A stretch of DNA of 64,000 nt from Shewanella gaetbuli (GTDB taxonomy: Bacteria; Pseudomonadota; Gammaproteobacteria; Enterobacterales; Shewanellaceae). The position numbers were made by a program, and so were the translations under genes. The stretch covers positions 1 to 64,000 of the forward strand of contig NZ_JAKIKP010000003.1 in the NCBI RefSeq assembly GCF_023284065.1, written 5' to 3'. This document shows, in pieces, positions 55,492-64,000 of this stretch; the first letter of the stretch is position 1; each line of letters starts with the position of its first letter. The notes under the pieces were generated by a model, which saw only the letters and a program-made list of their open reading frames with translations, did not search any database and was not told where the DNA came from.

Positions 55492-55977
55492 ATGAATTTT
55501 AAGCGCTTATCATCAAAGCCCAATGGCTTCAGTTTAGTTGAACTGGTCACCACGATTATTCTGATTGGAATTATGGCGGCGGTGGTATTGCCGCGGTTTT
55601 TTTCTCAATCAAGTTATAGCGCTTATACCGTCAGAAATGAATTTATCTCTGAGCTGCGTCAAGCACAGTTGCGTGCCTTAAATAACACTGACCGCTGCTT
55701 TGAGATAAACGTCACTTCATCGGGTTATCAATTACGCCAATATGCTGACCGCTCTGGTACGGCTTGTTCTTCACTTATTCGTTCTGAGGCGTTACAAGGT
55801 TTTTCGGGTGATGCCACCGTGTCGTTAACCTTGTCAGCCAGTCAAACTTTCACCATTACTTATGATGCTTTGGGGCGAATTATTTCCCCCAGTTGCAGCG
55901 GCCCTTGTTTTGATATTAATGCAGATGAAACCTTACAAATTGCCATAGAGTCTGAAGGGTATATTTATGCATTATAA
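55492..55977 (+). CDS. mshC: MSHA minor pilin MshC
   Basis: 161 residues. The 12-residue leader ends in Asn-Gly before F-S-L-V-E-L-V-T-T-I-I-L-I-G-I-M. The start has AAAGGA 5 bases upstream. GspH-like features follow: L-R-Q-A-Q-L-R-A-L near 65, and four Cys in the globular domain. It is likely a tip or initiation minor pilin. The end overlaps mshD by 11 bases. Confidence 0.92.
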   Translation: MNFKRLSSKPNGFSLVELVTTIILIGIMAAVVLPRFFSQSSYSAYTVRNEFISELRQAQLRALNNTDRCFEINVTSSGYQLRQYADRSGTACSSLIRSEALQGFSGDATVSLTLSASQTFTITYDALGRIISPSCSGPCFDINADETLQIAIESEGYIYAL

Positions 55978-56494
55978 ATTCTCAACAGGCCAACAATATC
56001 GCCAGAATGGATTTTCGCTGATTGAATTAGTGATTGGCATGTTGGTGCTGAGTATTGCCATGGTCATGCTGACCTCTATGTTCTTCCCGCAAGCAGATCG
56101 TTCTGTGGAGTCATTGTATCGTATGCGAAGTGCTGAGTTGGCTCATTCGGTGATGAATGAGATTTGGGGCAAGCGCTATGATCAAAATACCAACCCTAAT
56201 GGCGGGGTGCCAGCTTGTAATGCCCCCAGTGGATTGCCTTGCTCAACAGTATTAGGCCCAAATGGTGAACCCCGTGATGAATACAATGATATTGATGATT
56301 ATCATGGGTTAGATATTAATGATTTAATGCTTAATTCGAGTGAAACGTATGCGGATGTTTACCGTAATTTTAAGCTTAATGTCACGGTAGAATATGTTGA
56401 TGCCGCCACCCAAGCCGCCAAACTGATTACGGTAACCGTGACCACTCCAAGTAATGAAGATATTACCTATCAAGCGGTAAGGAGTAATTACTAA
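55967..56494 (+). CDS. mshD: MSHA minor pilin MshD
   Basis: 175 residues. The 15-residue leader ends Asn-Gly before F-S-L-I-E-L-V-I-G-M-L-V-L-S-I-A. It has a PilV/GspI-like helix and the conserved M-R-S-A-E-L-A-H-S-V-M-N-E-I-W-G-K-R segment, then a Cys pair (A-C-N ... P-C-S). It overlaps mshC by 11 bases and mshO by 1 base. Confidence 0.92.
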   Translation: MHYKFSTGQQYRQNGFSLIELVIGMLVLSIAMVMLTSMFFPQADRSVESLYRMRSAELAHSVMNEIWGKRYDQNTNPNGGVPACNAPSGLPCSTVLGPNGEPRDEYNDIDDYHGLDINDLMLNSSETYADVYRNFKLNVTVEYVDAATQAAKLITVTVTTPSNEDITYQAVRSNY

Positions 56495-57324
56495 TGCGGG
56501 CGCATCAGGTTTGGCGAATTAATGGTTTTACCTTAATTGAAATGGTCACTGTAATCCTTATTTTGGCGATTATTGTGGTCGGTGTTAGTAGTTTTATTAT
56601 TTTTGGTACGCGCATTTTTATTGAATCTAGCTCGGTTGATCAAGTGCTGAGCCAAAGCCGTTATGGCGTAGAGCGCATGACCCGTGATATTCGCAGCGCT
56701 GTCCCTAATTCTGCTCGCATCAATACGGCTAGTAATGGAGCATTTCAATGTGTTGAAGTATTACCTATTGCCGCTAGCTCAACTTATTTATCGGCGCCTA
56801 TTGCTCCTGATTCTGCCAGTAATAATGCCAGTGTGATAGCGTCAAATCATTCCATTGTGGCGGGCAATTGGGCAATAGTATATCCGTTGACCACCACTGA
56901 AATTTATAATGCAACAGGCACAACCGCAAAACGATTTCAAATATCCTCTGCTAATATTATTAATAATCAGCTCGATATTGTGTTTACTGCATCGGTTAGG
57001 TTTACCGAGGCTTCACCGTTAAATAGAATGTTTTTCTCTGAACAACCCATTAGCTATTGTTTTGAAAAAAATACCAATGGTGAAACCGCATTATATCGCT
57101 ACAGTAATTATGGTTTTAATGCCATTCAGCCAGTACCTTCTTCGATGAGTAATCGCGTGTTAATGGCGCAAAATGTGGCAAATGACTTGCTGTCAGAGCC
57201 AGCTTTAGCGTTAACGCCATCAAGCTTGATTACCAACGCGATTATTCATATTGAGCCTAGGTTCAGTGTAAATGGTGAAACCTTTAAGTATCAACATCAA
57301 GTGCAGGTGGTCAATGTTCCCTAG
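56494..57324 (+). CDS. mshO: MSHA minor pilin MshO
   Basis: 276 residues. The leader M-R-A-H-Q-V-W-R-I-N-G precedes F-T-L-I-E-M-V-T-V-I-L-I-L-A-I. It has the PilW/GspJ-like M-T-R-D-I-R-S-A-V-P-N-S-A-R segment near 70 and a large globular domain with two Cys. AAGGAG lies 9 bases upstream, and the ATG shares its first base with the mshD stop. Confidence 0.92.
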   Translation: MRAHQVWRINGFTLIEMVTVILILAIIVVGVSSFIIFGTRIFIESSSVDQVLSQSRYGVERMTRDIRSAVPNSARINTASNGAFQCVEVLPIAASSTYLSAPIAPDSASNNASVIASNHSIVAGNWAIVYPLTTTEIYNATGTTAKRFQISSANIINNQLDIVFTASVRFTEASPLNRMFFSEQPISYCFEKNTNGETALYRYSNYGFNAIQPVPSSMSNRVLMAQNVANDLLSEPALALTPSSLITNAIIHIEPRFSVNGETFKYQHQVQVVNVP

Positions 57325-57757
57325 TCACCGACGTTTTCAGCAAGGTAGCGCCCTTGTTATCGGGGTATTTGTTCTGGTTGTCATGTTTTTATTGGCAGCA
57401 AGCTTGTTGCGAATTGTTGAAGACGGTGATGAAGCTATTTCAATGGAAGTCTGGGGTGCAAGAGCACTTAACAGTGCTAATAGTGGCGCAGATGCGGCTT
57501 TAGCTCAATTGTTTCCTATTAGTGGAGCGGCTGCCAATTGTGCCAATGTGAGCAGTAGTTGGACACCGCCCGCAGGGCAAGTTGGGTTTCATGGGTGCCA
57601 AGTTGCCATTAGTTGTAATGATGTAAGTGTGGGTGCGGTCACTCAATATCGCATTAACAGCTCTGCAGTATGCGAAACTGGTGGTTGCGGAGCCGATGAC
57701 ACTACAAATTGCTTACGAGTCAGTCGTCAAGTAGAGGTAGAAGCCCGTGGTGATTAA
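57314..57757 (+). CDS. mshP: MSHA biogenesis protein MshP (PilX-like)
   Basis: 147 residues from the ATG at 57314, overlapping mshO by 11 bases, with AGGTGG upstream. A longer reading from 57272 has no leader features. The N-terminus F-Q-Q-G-S-A-L-V-I-G-V-F-V-L-V-V-M-F-L lacks Glu5, like PilX/GspK-type proteins. The motif W-G-A-R-A-L-N-S-A-N-S-G-A-D-A-A follows near 55, and several Cys lie in the C-terminal half. It probably caps the tip complex with MshO and MshD. Confidence 0.9.
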   Translation: MFPSHRRFQQGSALVIGVFVLVVMFLLAASLLRIVEDGDEAISMEVWGARALNSANSGADAALAQLFPISGAAANCANVSSSWTPPAGQVGFHGCQVAISCNDVSVGAVTQYRINSSAVCETGGCGADDTTNCLRVSRQVEVEARGD

Positions 57758-60700
57758 TAGATTACAGCTTAGACACATTTTTGGGGTTATCTTGGGGTGT
57801 CTGACTTTTCATGCCTCGGCTTTTGATGTGATTGATGAAACAGAAATTTGGCCTAATGTTGTTCAAGGGCATCATTCTGCTAATAGCAGTGGCTGTAATA
57901 CGATTAATTCTCCGCAGATTACTATTAACCCAGGCTCAGATATTTCTGGCACTCAAGGTAACGATTTAGTCTTTTGCTCTATTAATACCAACAATGGTTT
58001 ACCCAATGATAGCTGTGATACTGCTGCTGGTGGAACACGTGCTTGTACGGTTACAGGTAGTACAATTGAAGGCTTGAAGATGAATGGTAATCAAGCATTT
58101 CAATCAAGTAATGGCTCGGCAGGTAGTATCGGTTCTTGCAACTCTGGAGAGCAGATCAACCTAGGAAATTCAGGGGCAACACAATTTAATAGTTTAAGCT
58201 TATTTAGTGACTGTACCGTCACATTTTCATCCGCTAATACCGACTATCGATTTAATGCCATTAGTGCTGGGGACGGGGCGGTTTTGCAGTTTCCAGCAGG
58301 CGATTATTGGATAAAGTCATTACAGCTTGATGCACCGAGTAAAATTGAGGCTAGCTCTGGGGTAAGAATTTTTATTTCTGACAGCTCGCAACTTAATGGT
58401 GGGGTGATTAACTCTCTGCAACAAGCCGGTGTTCAAGTGATCACTTATAATGACCTCACCTTAAATGGCAAAAATATTAACGGCACTAATGTGCCTGCTG
58501 AAATCTATGCTGATATTTACAGTGAAAATAGAATTACTCTTAATACTGGCTCAATATTTGGTCGAGTAACCGCTAAATATTTAACCATGAATAGTGATGG
58601 TCACATTGGTTCTGCATTGCCTCCAATTGATACTTTTCATATTCAATATGGCAAAGCAACCAGTAATACTGTGACCTTTGACGATGCCTTTCCTGCAGGG
58701 GTAACCCCGCTAGTCTTTTTAATGCCAACCATCACCGATACTAATGCTAATAATGACGGCCCAGCTTCCGTTGCATTAAAAACGGTATCTGAGAATGGCT
58801 TTACTTGGGAGCAACAAGAGCCCCCTTCGCCTAGCAATCGATATGTCGCCTCAAATGTGATGCCTGAAGTCCATTGGATTGCCGTGACCTCTGGGATTTA
58901 TGATTTACCGAATGGCACTCAATTGATAGCAGGCAGGGCTGAATTTGACCAAGCCTTAATTGGCTCAAATAATCCTTATATTGATGTTGCTCTGCCAAGT
59001 AGCCAAAATGTGCTACTGAATCAAATGCAAACGCAAAATAATAACTGTTGGTTTACCAGTACCTCGCAATTTAATAACGCTGGTATTCAATTGGCCATGG
59101 ATACCTCTGAAGTTAGGTCTAATAACAACCGTTGTCAGCCGGGGAATTTAAGCAATAATCAAATTCAACCTGAAACCATTGCTTATCTGACCGTGGCTTC
59201 GGGTAGCGGCAGCATGGTGCTTAATGGTGAAAATACCAATTATCATTTTGGTAATGCCCAAACACACACTAATAATGGTATTCAGAATTTAAATAATCAA
59301 TGTAACTACACCACGCCATTAACGGGTTTTACCGATGTCCCTATGCTGGTGGCGGGTAAAACTACCCGTCGAGGTGGTGATGGTGGCTGGCTGCGTCGTT
59401 GTCAGCTTAGCAATAGTAATGTCAGTATGGTTATTGATGAGGATACCTATCGAGATTCTGATCGTGGTCATATTTGGGAGCGTTATAGCTTTATCGCGAT
59501 TGAAAAATTAAACCCGGTTATACAATGTTTTACCGATGACTTTAACCGTAGCGATGTTGGCGATGATTGGGTAGTTTCGACCAGTCAAGGCTCTTTTACC
59601 CCAGCGATAGTGAATAATCGTTTACGTGTTACTGAGGCAAGAGGAGGTCAAGCAACGTCTTCTACTTATCAACGACTATTTCCCGCAGCAGAGAATATAT
59701 TCACTATTGAGTTTGACCATTATGCCTATGGTGGCTCAGGTGCAGATGGTATTGCGTTTGTATTATCAGACTCAGAGATCACCCCTCAGGCTGGAGCTTA
59801 TGGAGGGCCACTAGGTTATGGTGCTCGCTCAACAGTTAATGGCTTTGCGGGTGGCTGGTTAGGTTTTGGTATTGATGAATACGGTAATTTCTCTGCTGAA
59901 GGAGGCCCCAGTGGACCTGGTCGTCGTCGCCAATCGGTGGCTATTCGTGGTTCAGGCTCGGGCACCAGCGGTTACCCTTACCTTAGAGGATCTTGTGCTA
60001 ATGGAACAATTAACCCCTCTGGCAATTGTTTATCACCGACAGTAGACAACAATAATGTGGTGCCAGCTCATCGATATAGAATCACCGTAGACTCTCAGGT
60101 TTTAGGGCAATCTATCGTCAGTGTTGAGCGAAATACGGGGGCAGGCTTTGAAGAGGTTATTCCGGCATTTGATGTAGCCGCTATTTCGTCGCAAAGTGCA
60201 GTGCCAGATGACTTTTTACTGTCAATTACCGGCTCAACAGGCGGGGCAACTAATAACCATGAAATTGATAACGTAGAAATATGTGCGCTTAAATCTGCGC
60301 CAATTGGTGTAGTGATTGATCATTTTGAGTTTGACCATACCGGCTCAGGGTTGACCTGTGGCCCTGAAACCTTAACCATTAAAGCTTGTGCTAATGCAGA
60401 TTGTAGTCAAACGGTTCCAGACTTTGTTACCGCAACATTGAGTCCTGCAACTGTTACCGGTGGCGGAGGCTGGGTTGGCGGTAATGTTGTGAGTTTTAGT
60501 GGTGGCTCAACCACTTTACAGTTAAATAAAAACACACCTGGCACTGTTACTATCGATGTGATTGGTTCAAGCCCAGGGGCAAAACCTTTTAGTGAAACCT
60601 TGTGCAGTATTGCAGGGGGAACACCCAGTGCGGCTAACTGTACCTTAACCTTTGATGACAGCGGCTTTGTGTTTGACGTGCCTGATAAGTTAGCCAATAA

Positions 60701-62357
60701 ACCTGAAACTAATATTATTGTTAGTGCGGTGAAAAAAGATGACATTACTCAGCAGTGTGTCCCCAGTCTTGCAAATGTCAGTAAAAATATCGATTTTTGG
60801 AGTACATTTAGCGACCCCAATACCAGCGCCATTATTAACCCGCAGTCAGTGACCGTTAATAATACGGCTATTGGGCAAACGAGTGCGGCAGCAACCACAA
60901 TTCCTTTAGCGTTCAATGCCCAAGGTCAAGCTGAAATTGAAGTTAACTACCCAGATGCAGGTAAGGTGCAATTAGACGCAAGATATACCGGCTCTGGCGA
61001 TGAAGATGGTTTGGTGATGTTAGGTGATGACCAGTTTGTTAGCTTTCCGGTGGGGTTGTGTGTGACGCCAGAAGACAGCAACGCTGAATGTACTGCAGGA
61101 AACAGTAGCTGTAATGTCTATAAAAAGGCTGGTGAGTCTTTTAACTTGCAGCTGCAAGCTAAAGCGTGGCAATCAGATGGCGATAGCAATTATTGTGACA
61201 ACCTAAATACCCCTAATTATGCCCACGATAATATTTCACTTGATGCCAATTTAGTGGCACCTTCTGGGGGCGTTTTAGGCAGTGTATCTAACAGCGATTA
61301 TAATCATGTGGCTAACAGCTCTGGAACAAATACGGTTTCACAATCGATCAGTGAAGTCGGGGTGTTCCAGTTTACCGCTAAACCTCCTGCAACCTATTTA
61401 GGCTCAAGTTTTTACAGTATCCCTCAAGCCAGTTCGGTCAATGTTGGGCGATTTGTTCCTGACCGGTTTGTGATTAGTGGTGTCAGTGTGATTGCGGCCT
61501 GTAATAGTTTTAGCTATATGGATCAGCCGTTTGCTATGTCGATGAATATCAGTGCCTTCAATACCTTTTCGGCTGTAACTCAAAATTATCAACACAGCTT
61601 TGCCAAAGGAAACGCCCAGTTAGTGGGTGAAAACAATAATGATGGGGTTGAATTATCTAATCGATTAAGTGCGTTACCTGTTAGTGCAGGGTCTTGGGTG
61701 GCCGGTGTTGCTACCGTTGATGCCAGCTATCAAGCAAATTTTGCTAGAACAAGTGCGCCTAATGTAGATGGGCCTTTTTCTGGTTTAGATATAGGCGTAC
61801 AAGTATTTGATAATGACGGTGACTATGCTTTTGTAGCTGACCCAGATATGCGTGCGGATATTAGTGGGGACTGCACAACGCCGACCAACACCTGTAATGC
61901 AAAACGTATTACCCAACAAGATTTGCGTCATGGACGGGTGATTATGGATAACACTTATGGCCCTGAAAATGAAATATTAGAAATGCCTGTTTATGCCCAA
62001 TATTGGAATGGCGCAGCTTGGGGGGTAAATGTGGCTGATAGTTGTTCTGTTATCAATGCTCCATTAACCGGAGATGAAACTTATTCGCCCGCTTTAGGCA
62101 CTGGCGAAACCGTTGCTAGAAGTGATAATTCGACTGATATCAGTAACGGTGAAATGTTACTATATTGGCAGAATACCGGCAGCAACCCATATCGTGGTCA
62201 AGTTAAATCGCCACTTGTGGTCGATACTTGGTTACAATGGTATTGGAATTATCAAACCAGTTCTCCAAATCTATTAGTTAATCCTGAAGCTAGTGCGTTT
62301 TTTGGTCGATATAGAGGTCATGACAGAGTTATTTATTGGCAAGAGGTCTCTCAATAA
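57747..62357 (+). CDS. mshQ: MshQ, giant exported adhesin-like protein with lectin-type domains
   Basis: 1536 residues, from a GTG inside the end of mshP (GAGG 9 bases upstream). A signal peptide (~1-25, H-A-S-A-F) leads into a right-handed-helix-like N-domain (~30-290). Next come two related beta domains with V-H-W-I-A-V-T-S-G and Y-S-F-I-A-I-E ends (~295-400, ~475-590). An L-type-lectin-like domain (~592-850; D-D-F-N-R, F-D-H-Y-A-Y-G-G-S-G-A-D-G-I-A-F-V-L) and a long C-terminal DUF6701-type region (~1000-1530) follow, with many Cys. There is no pilin leader. Position after the minor pilins suggests a tip adhesin. The ligand is unknown. Confidence 0.88.
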   Translation: MVINRLQLRHIFGVILGCLTFHASAFDVIDETEIWPNVVQGHHSANSSGCNTINSPQITINPGSDISGTQGNDLVFCSINTNNGLPNDSCDTAAGGTRACTVTGSTIEGLKMNGNQAFQSSNGSAGSIGSCNSGEQINLGNSGATQFNSLSLFSDCTVTFSSANTDYRFNAISAGDGAVLQFPAGDYWIKSLQLDAPSKIEASSGVRIFISDSSQLNGGVINSLQQAGVQVITYNDLTLNGKNINGTNVPAEIYADIYSENRITLNTGSIFGRVTAKYLTMNSDGHIGSALPPIDTFHIQYGKATSNTVTFDDAFPAGVTPLVFLMPTITDTNANNDGPASVALKTVSENGFTWEQQEPPSPSNRYVASNVMPEVHWIAVTSGIYDLPNGTQLIAGRAEFDQALIGSNNPYIDVALPSSQNVLLNQMQTQNNNCWFTSTSQFNNAGIQLAMDTSEVRSNNNRCQPGNLSNNQIQPETIAYLTVASGSGSMVLNGENTNYHFGNAQTHTNNGIQNLNNQCNYTTPLTGFTDVPMLVAGKTTRRGGDGGWLRRCQLSNSNVSMVIDEDTYRDSDRGHIWERYSFIAIEKLNPVIQCFTDDFNRSDVGDDWVVSTSQGSFTPAIVNNRLRVTEARGGQATSSTYQRLFPAAENIFTIEFDHYAYGGSGADGIAFVLSDSEITPQAGAYGGPLGYGARSTVNGFAGGWLGFGIDEYGNFSAEGGPSGPGRRRQSVAIRGSGSGTSGYPYLRGSCANGTINPSGNCLSPTVDNNNVVPAHRYRITVDSQVLGQSIVSVERNTGAGFEEVIPAFDVAAISSQSAVPDDFLLSITGSTGGATNNHEIDNVEICALKSAPIGVVIDHFEFDHTGSGLTCGPETLTIKACANADCSQTVPDFVTATLSPATVTGGGGWVGGNVVSFSGGSTTLQLNKNTPGTVTIDVIGSSPGAKPFSETLCSIAGGTPSAANCTLTFDDSGFVFDVPDKLANKPETNIIVSAVKKDDITQQCVPSLANVSKNIDFWSTFSDPNTSAIINPQSVTVNNTAIGQTSAAATTIPLAFNAQGQAEIEVNYPDAGKVQLDARYTGSGDEDGLVMLGDDQFVSFPVGLCVTPEDSNAECTAGNSSCNVYKKAGESFNLQLQAKAWQSDGDSNYCDNLNTPNYAHDNISLDANLVAPSGGVLGSVSNSDYNHVANSSGTNTVSQSISEVGVFQFTAKPPATYLGSSFYSIPQASSVNVGRFVPDRFVISGVSVIAACNSFSYMDQPFAMSMNISAFNTFSAVTQNYQHSFAKGNAQLVGENNNDGVELSNRLSALPVSAGSWVAGVATVDASYQANFARTSAPNVDGPFSGLDIGVQVFDNDGDYAFVADPDMRADISGDCTTPTNTCNAKRITQQDLRHGRVIMDNTYGPENEILEMPVYAQYWNGAAWGVNVADSCSVINAPLTGDETYSPALGTGETVARSDNSTDISNGEMLLYWQNTGSNPYRGQVKSPLVVDTWLQWYWNYQTSSPNLLVNPEASAFFGRYRGHDRVIYWQEVSQ

Positions 62358-62533
62358 GATTTTAAAGGGTGATTAAAACGATTTTTATGGTCAGTTTATA
62401 GAGATTAATGACACTTTTGCAAAAAAAAGCGCCAGATTAGCAATTGTTCACCCTCTCGGTCTTGTAGATTGGAGGTGTCATTGATAAAGTTAGCTGATTT
62501 TTTTTCATCTGACTTCACAGAATACAGGCCTGA

Positions 62534-63586
<1,053 letters not shown>

Positions 63587-63670
63587 ATGAACCCACTCAG
63601 CGGCGATGTTTGTAAACTCTTTGGCCAGCGCCATAAGAATGTGCGAACTTCGCCGTATTATTTTTTATGA
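63587..63670 (+). CDS. 27-codon mini-ORF bridging mreB and mreC
   Basis: An ATG directly follows the mreB stop (TAAATG). The frame stays open for 27 codons and ends in a TGA that overlaps the mreC ATG (ATGA). The peptide begins M-N-P-L-S-G-D-V-C and ends Y-Y-F-L, with no known motif. The only start signal is weak (AGAAGAG). It could be a leader that couples mreC translation to mreB, or chance. No function is claimed. Confidence 0.35.
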   Translation: MNPLSGDVCKLFGQRHKNVRTSPYYFL

Positions 63671-64000
63671 AACCAATTTTTGTACGTGGTGTATCTCATC
63701 AATTTCGCTTAACACTGGCAATTATTTTGTCGGTGGTTTTGTTTGTTGCTAATGATCGTGTAGAGCCGATTCGTCAATCTTTGTCTACCGTGCTTAGTCC
63801 TCTTCAATATCTTGCTAATGTTCCTGGTGCCATGCTTGATTGGTCAGCCGAAGCACTTGCCACTCGTAAAATGTTATCGGCACAAAATAAAGTGCTAATG
63901 GAACAACAGTTACTGATGTCAGAGCGTTTACAACGTTTTGAACACCTTCGCCAAGAAAACGTACGCCTAAGAGCATTATTAGGCTCGCCGGTTCATATGG
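63667..64000 (+). CDS. mreC: Rod-shape protein MreC, 5' part (runs off window)
   Basis: The frame from ATG 63667 is open to the window end (111 codons). It has a short basic cytoplasmic tail, one transmembrane helix (~15-35; L-A-I-I-L-S-V-V-L-F-V-A), then the periplasmic coiled coil (Q-E-N-V-R-L-R-A-L-L-G) typical of MreC. MreC links MreB to the elongasome synthases. Its position after mreB is universal. A usable ribosome-binding site is not obvious, so it may be translated by coupling. Confidence 0.93.
   Translation, partial: MKPIFVRGVSHQFRLTLAIILSVVLFVANDRVEPIRQSLSTVLSPLQYLANVPGAMLDWSAEALATRKMLSAQNKVLMEQQLLMSERLQRFEHLRQENVRLRALLGSPVHM

Overview
The window reads as a chromosomal segment of a Shewanella-like marine gammaproteobacterium. 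Three things point there. Gene order combines a pilABCD-coaE-zapD-yacG-mutT block, nadC/ampD-ampE, pdhR-aceEF-lpdA and acnB with ftsN-hslVU, argS, priA, rpmE, csrD, the complete MSHA pilus locus and mreBC. Protein lengths match that group. The DNA is AT-rich. I see no insertion sequence, prophage, integrase, tRNA or CRISPR array. The genus is inference from gene content and order.

Layout. 1-870: the 3' part of a 5S rRNA gene, its terminator and a nested tandem-repeat array. 873-7519 (minus): type IV pilin PilA, assembly ATPase PilB, platform protein PilC and prepilin peptidase PilD, followed by coaE, zapD, yacG and mutT. 7520-8434: a long non-coding gap. 8435-11052: nadC facing ampD-ampE. 11207-18340: a PdhR operator, pdhR, aceE, aceF (three lipoyl domains) and lpdA, which has its own FNR/CRP-like site. 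18522-25333: a 1488-residue propeller-PAS-GGDEF-EAL sensor and an outer-membrane patatin (type Vd). 25397-29610: an HxpB-like phosphatase, acnB and a small exported protein. 29718-36910 (minus): a DUF971 protein, hslU, hslV (with a near-perfect sigma-32 promoter), ftsN, argS and priA. 36994-39287: two tandem exported FimV-like paralogues. 39437-43599: rpmE, a short malic enzyme and csrD. 43977-62357: the MSHA operon mshI to mshQ. 62537-64000: mreB, a 27-codon mini-ORF and the start of mreC.

How it fits together. Two type IV pilus systems lie in one window (Pil and Msh), and the single PilD is the only prepilin peptidase present, so it probably processes both sets of pilins. MshE keeps the c-di-GMP-binding MshEN motif while PilB lacks it. 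Together with the GGDEF-EAL sensor and the degenerate CsrD, this suggests c-di-GMP control of MSHA pili and surface attachment. Central carbon metabolism (pyruvate dehydrogenase, aconitase, malic enzyme) carries recognisable operator sequences for PdhR and for FNR- and CRP-type regulators.

The least described elements are the FimV-like pair built from a Cys-flanked module of about 85 residues, the lectin-like mosaic MshQ, the Ser/Asn tract in MshL, the mini-ORF coupling mreB to mreC, and the nested repeats after the rRNA operon.
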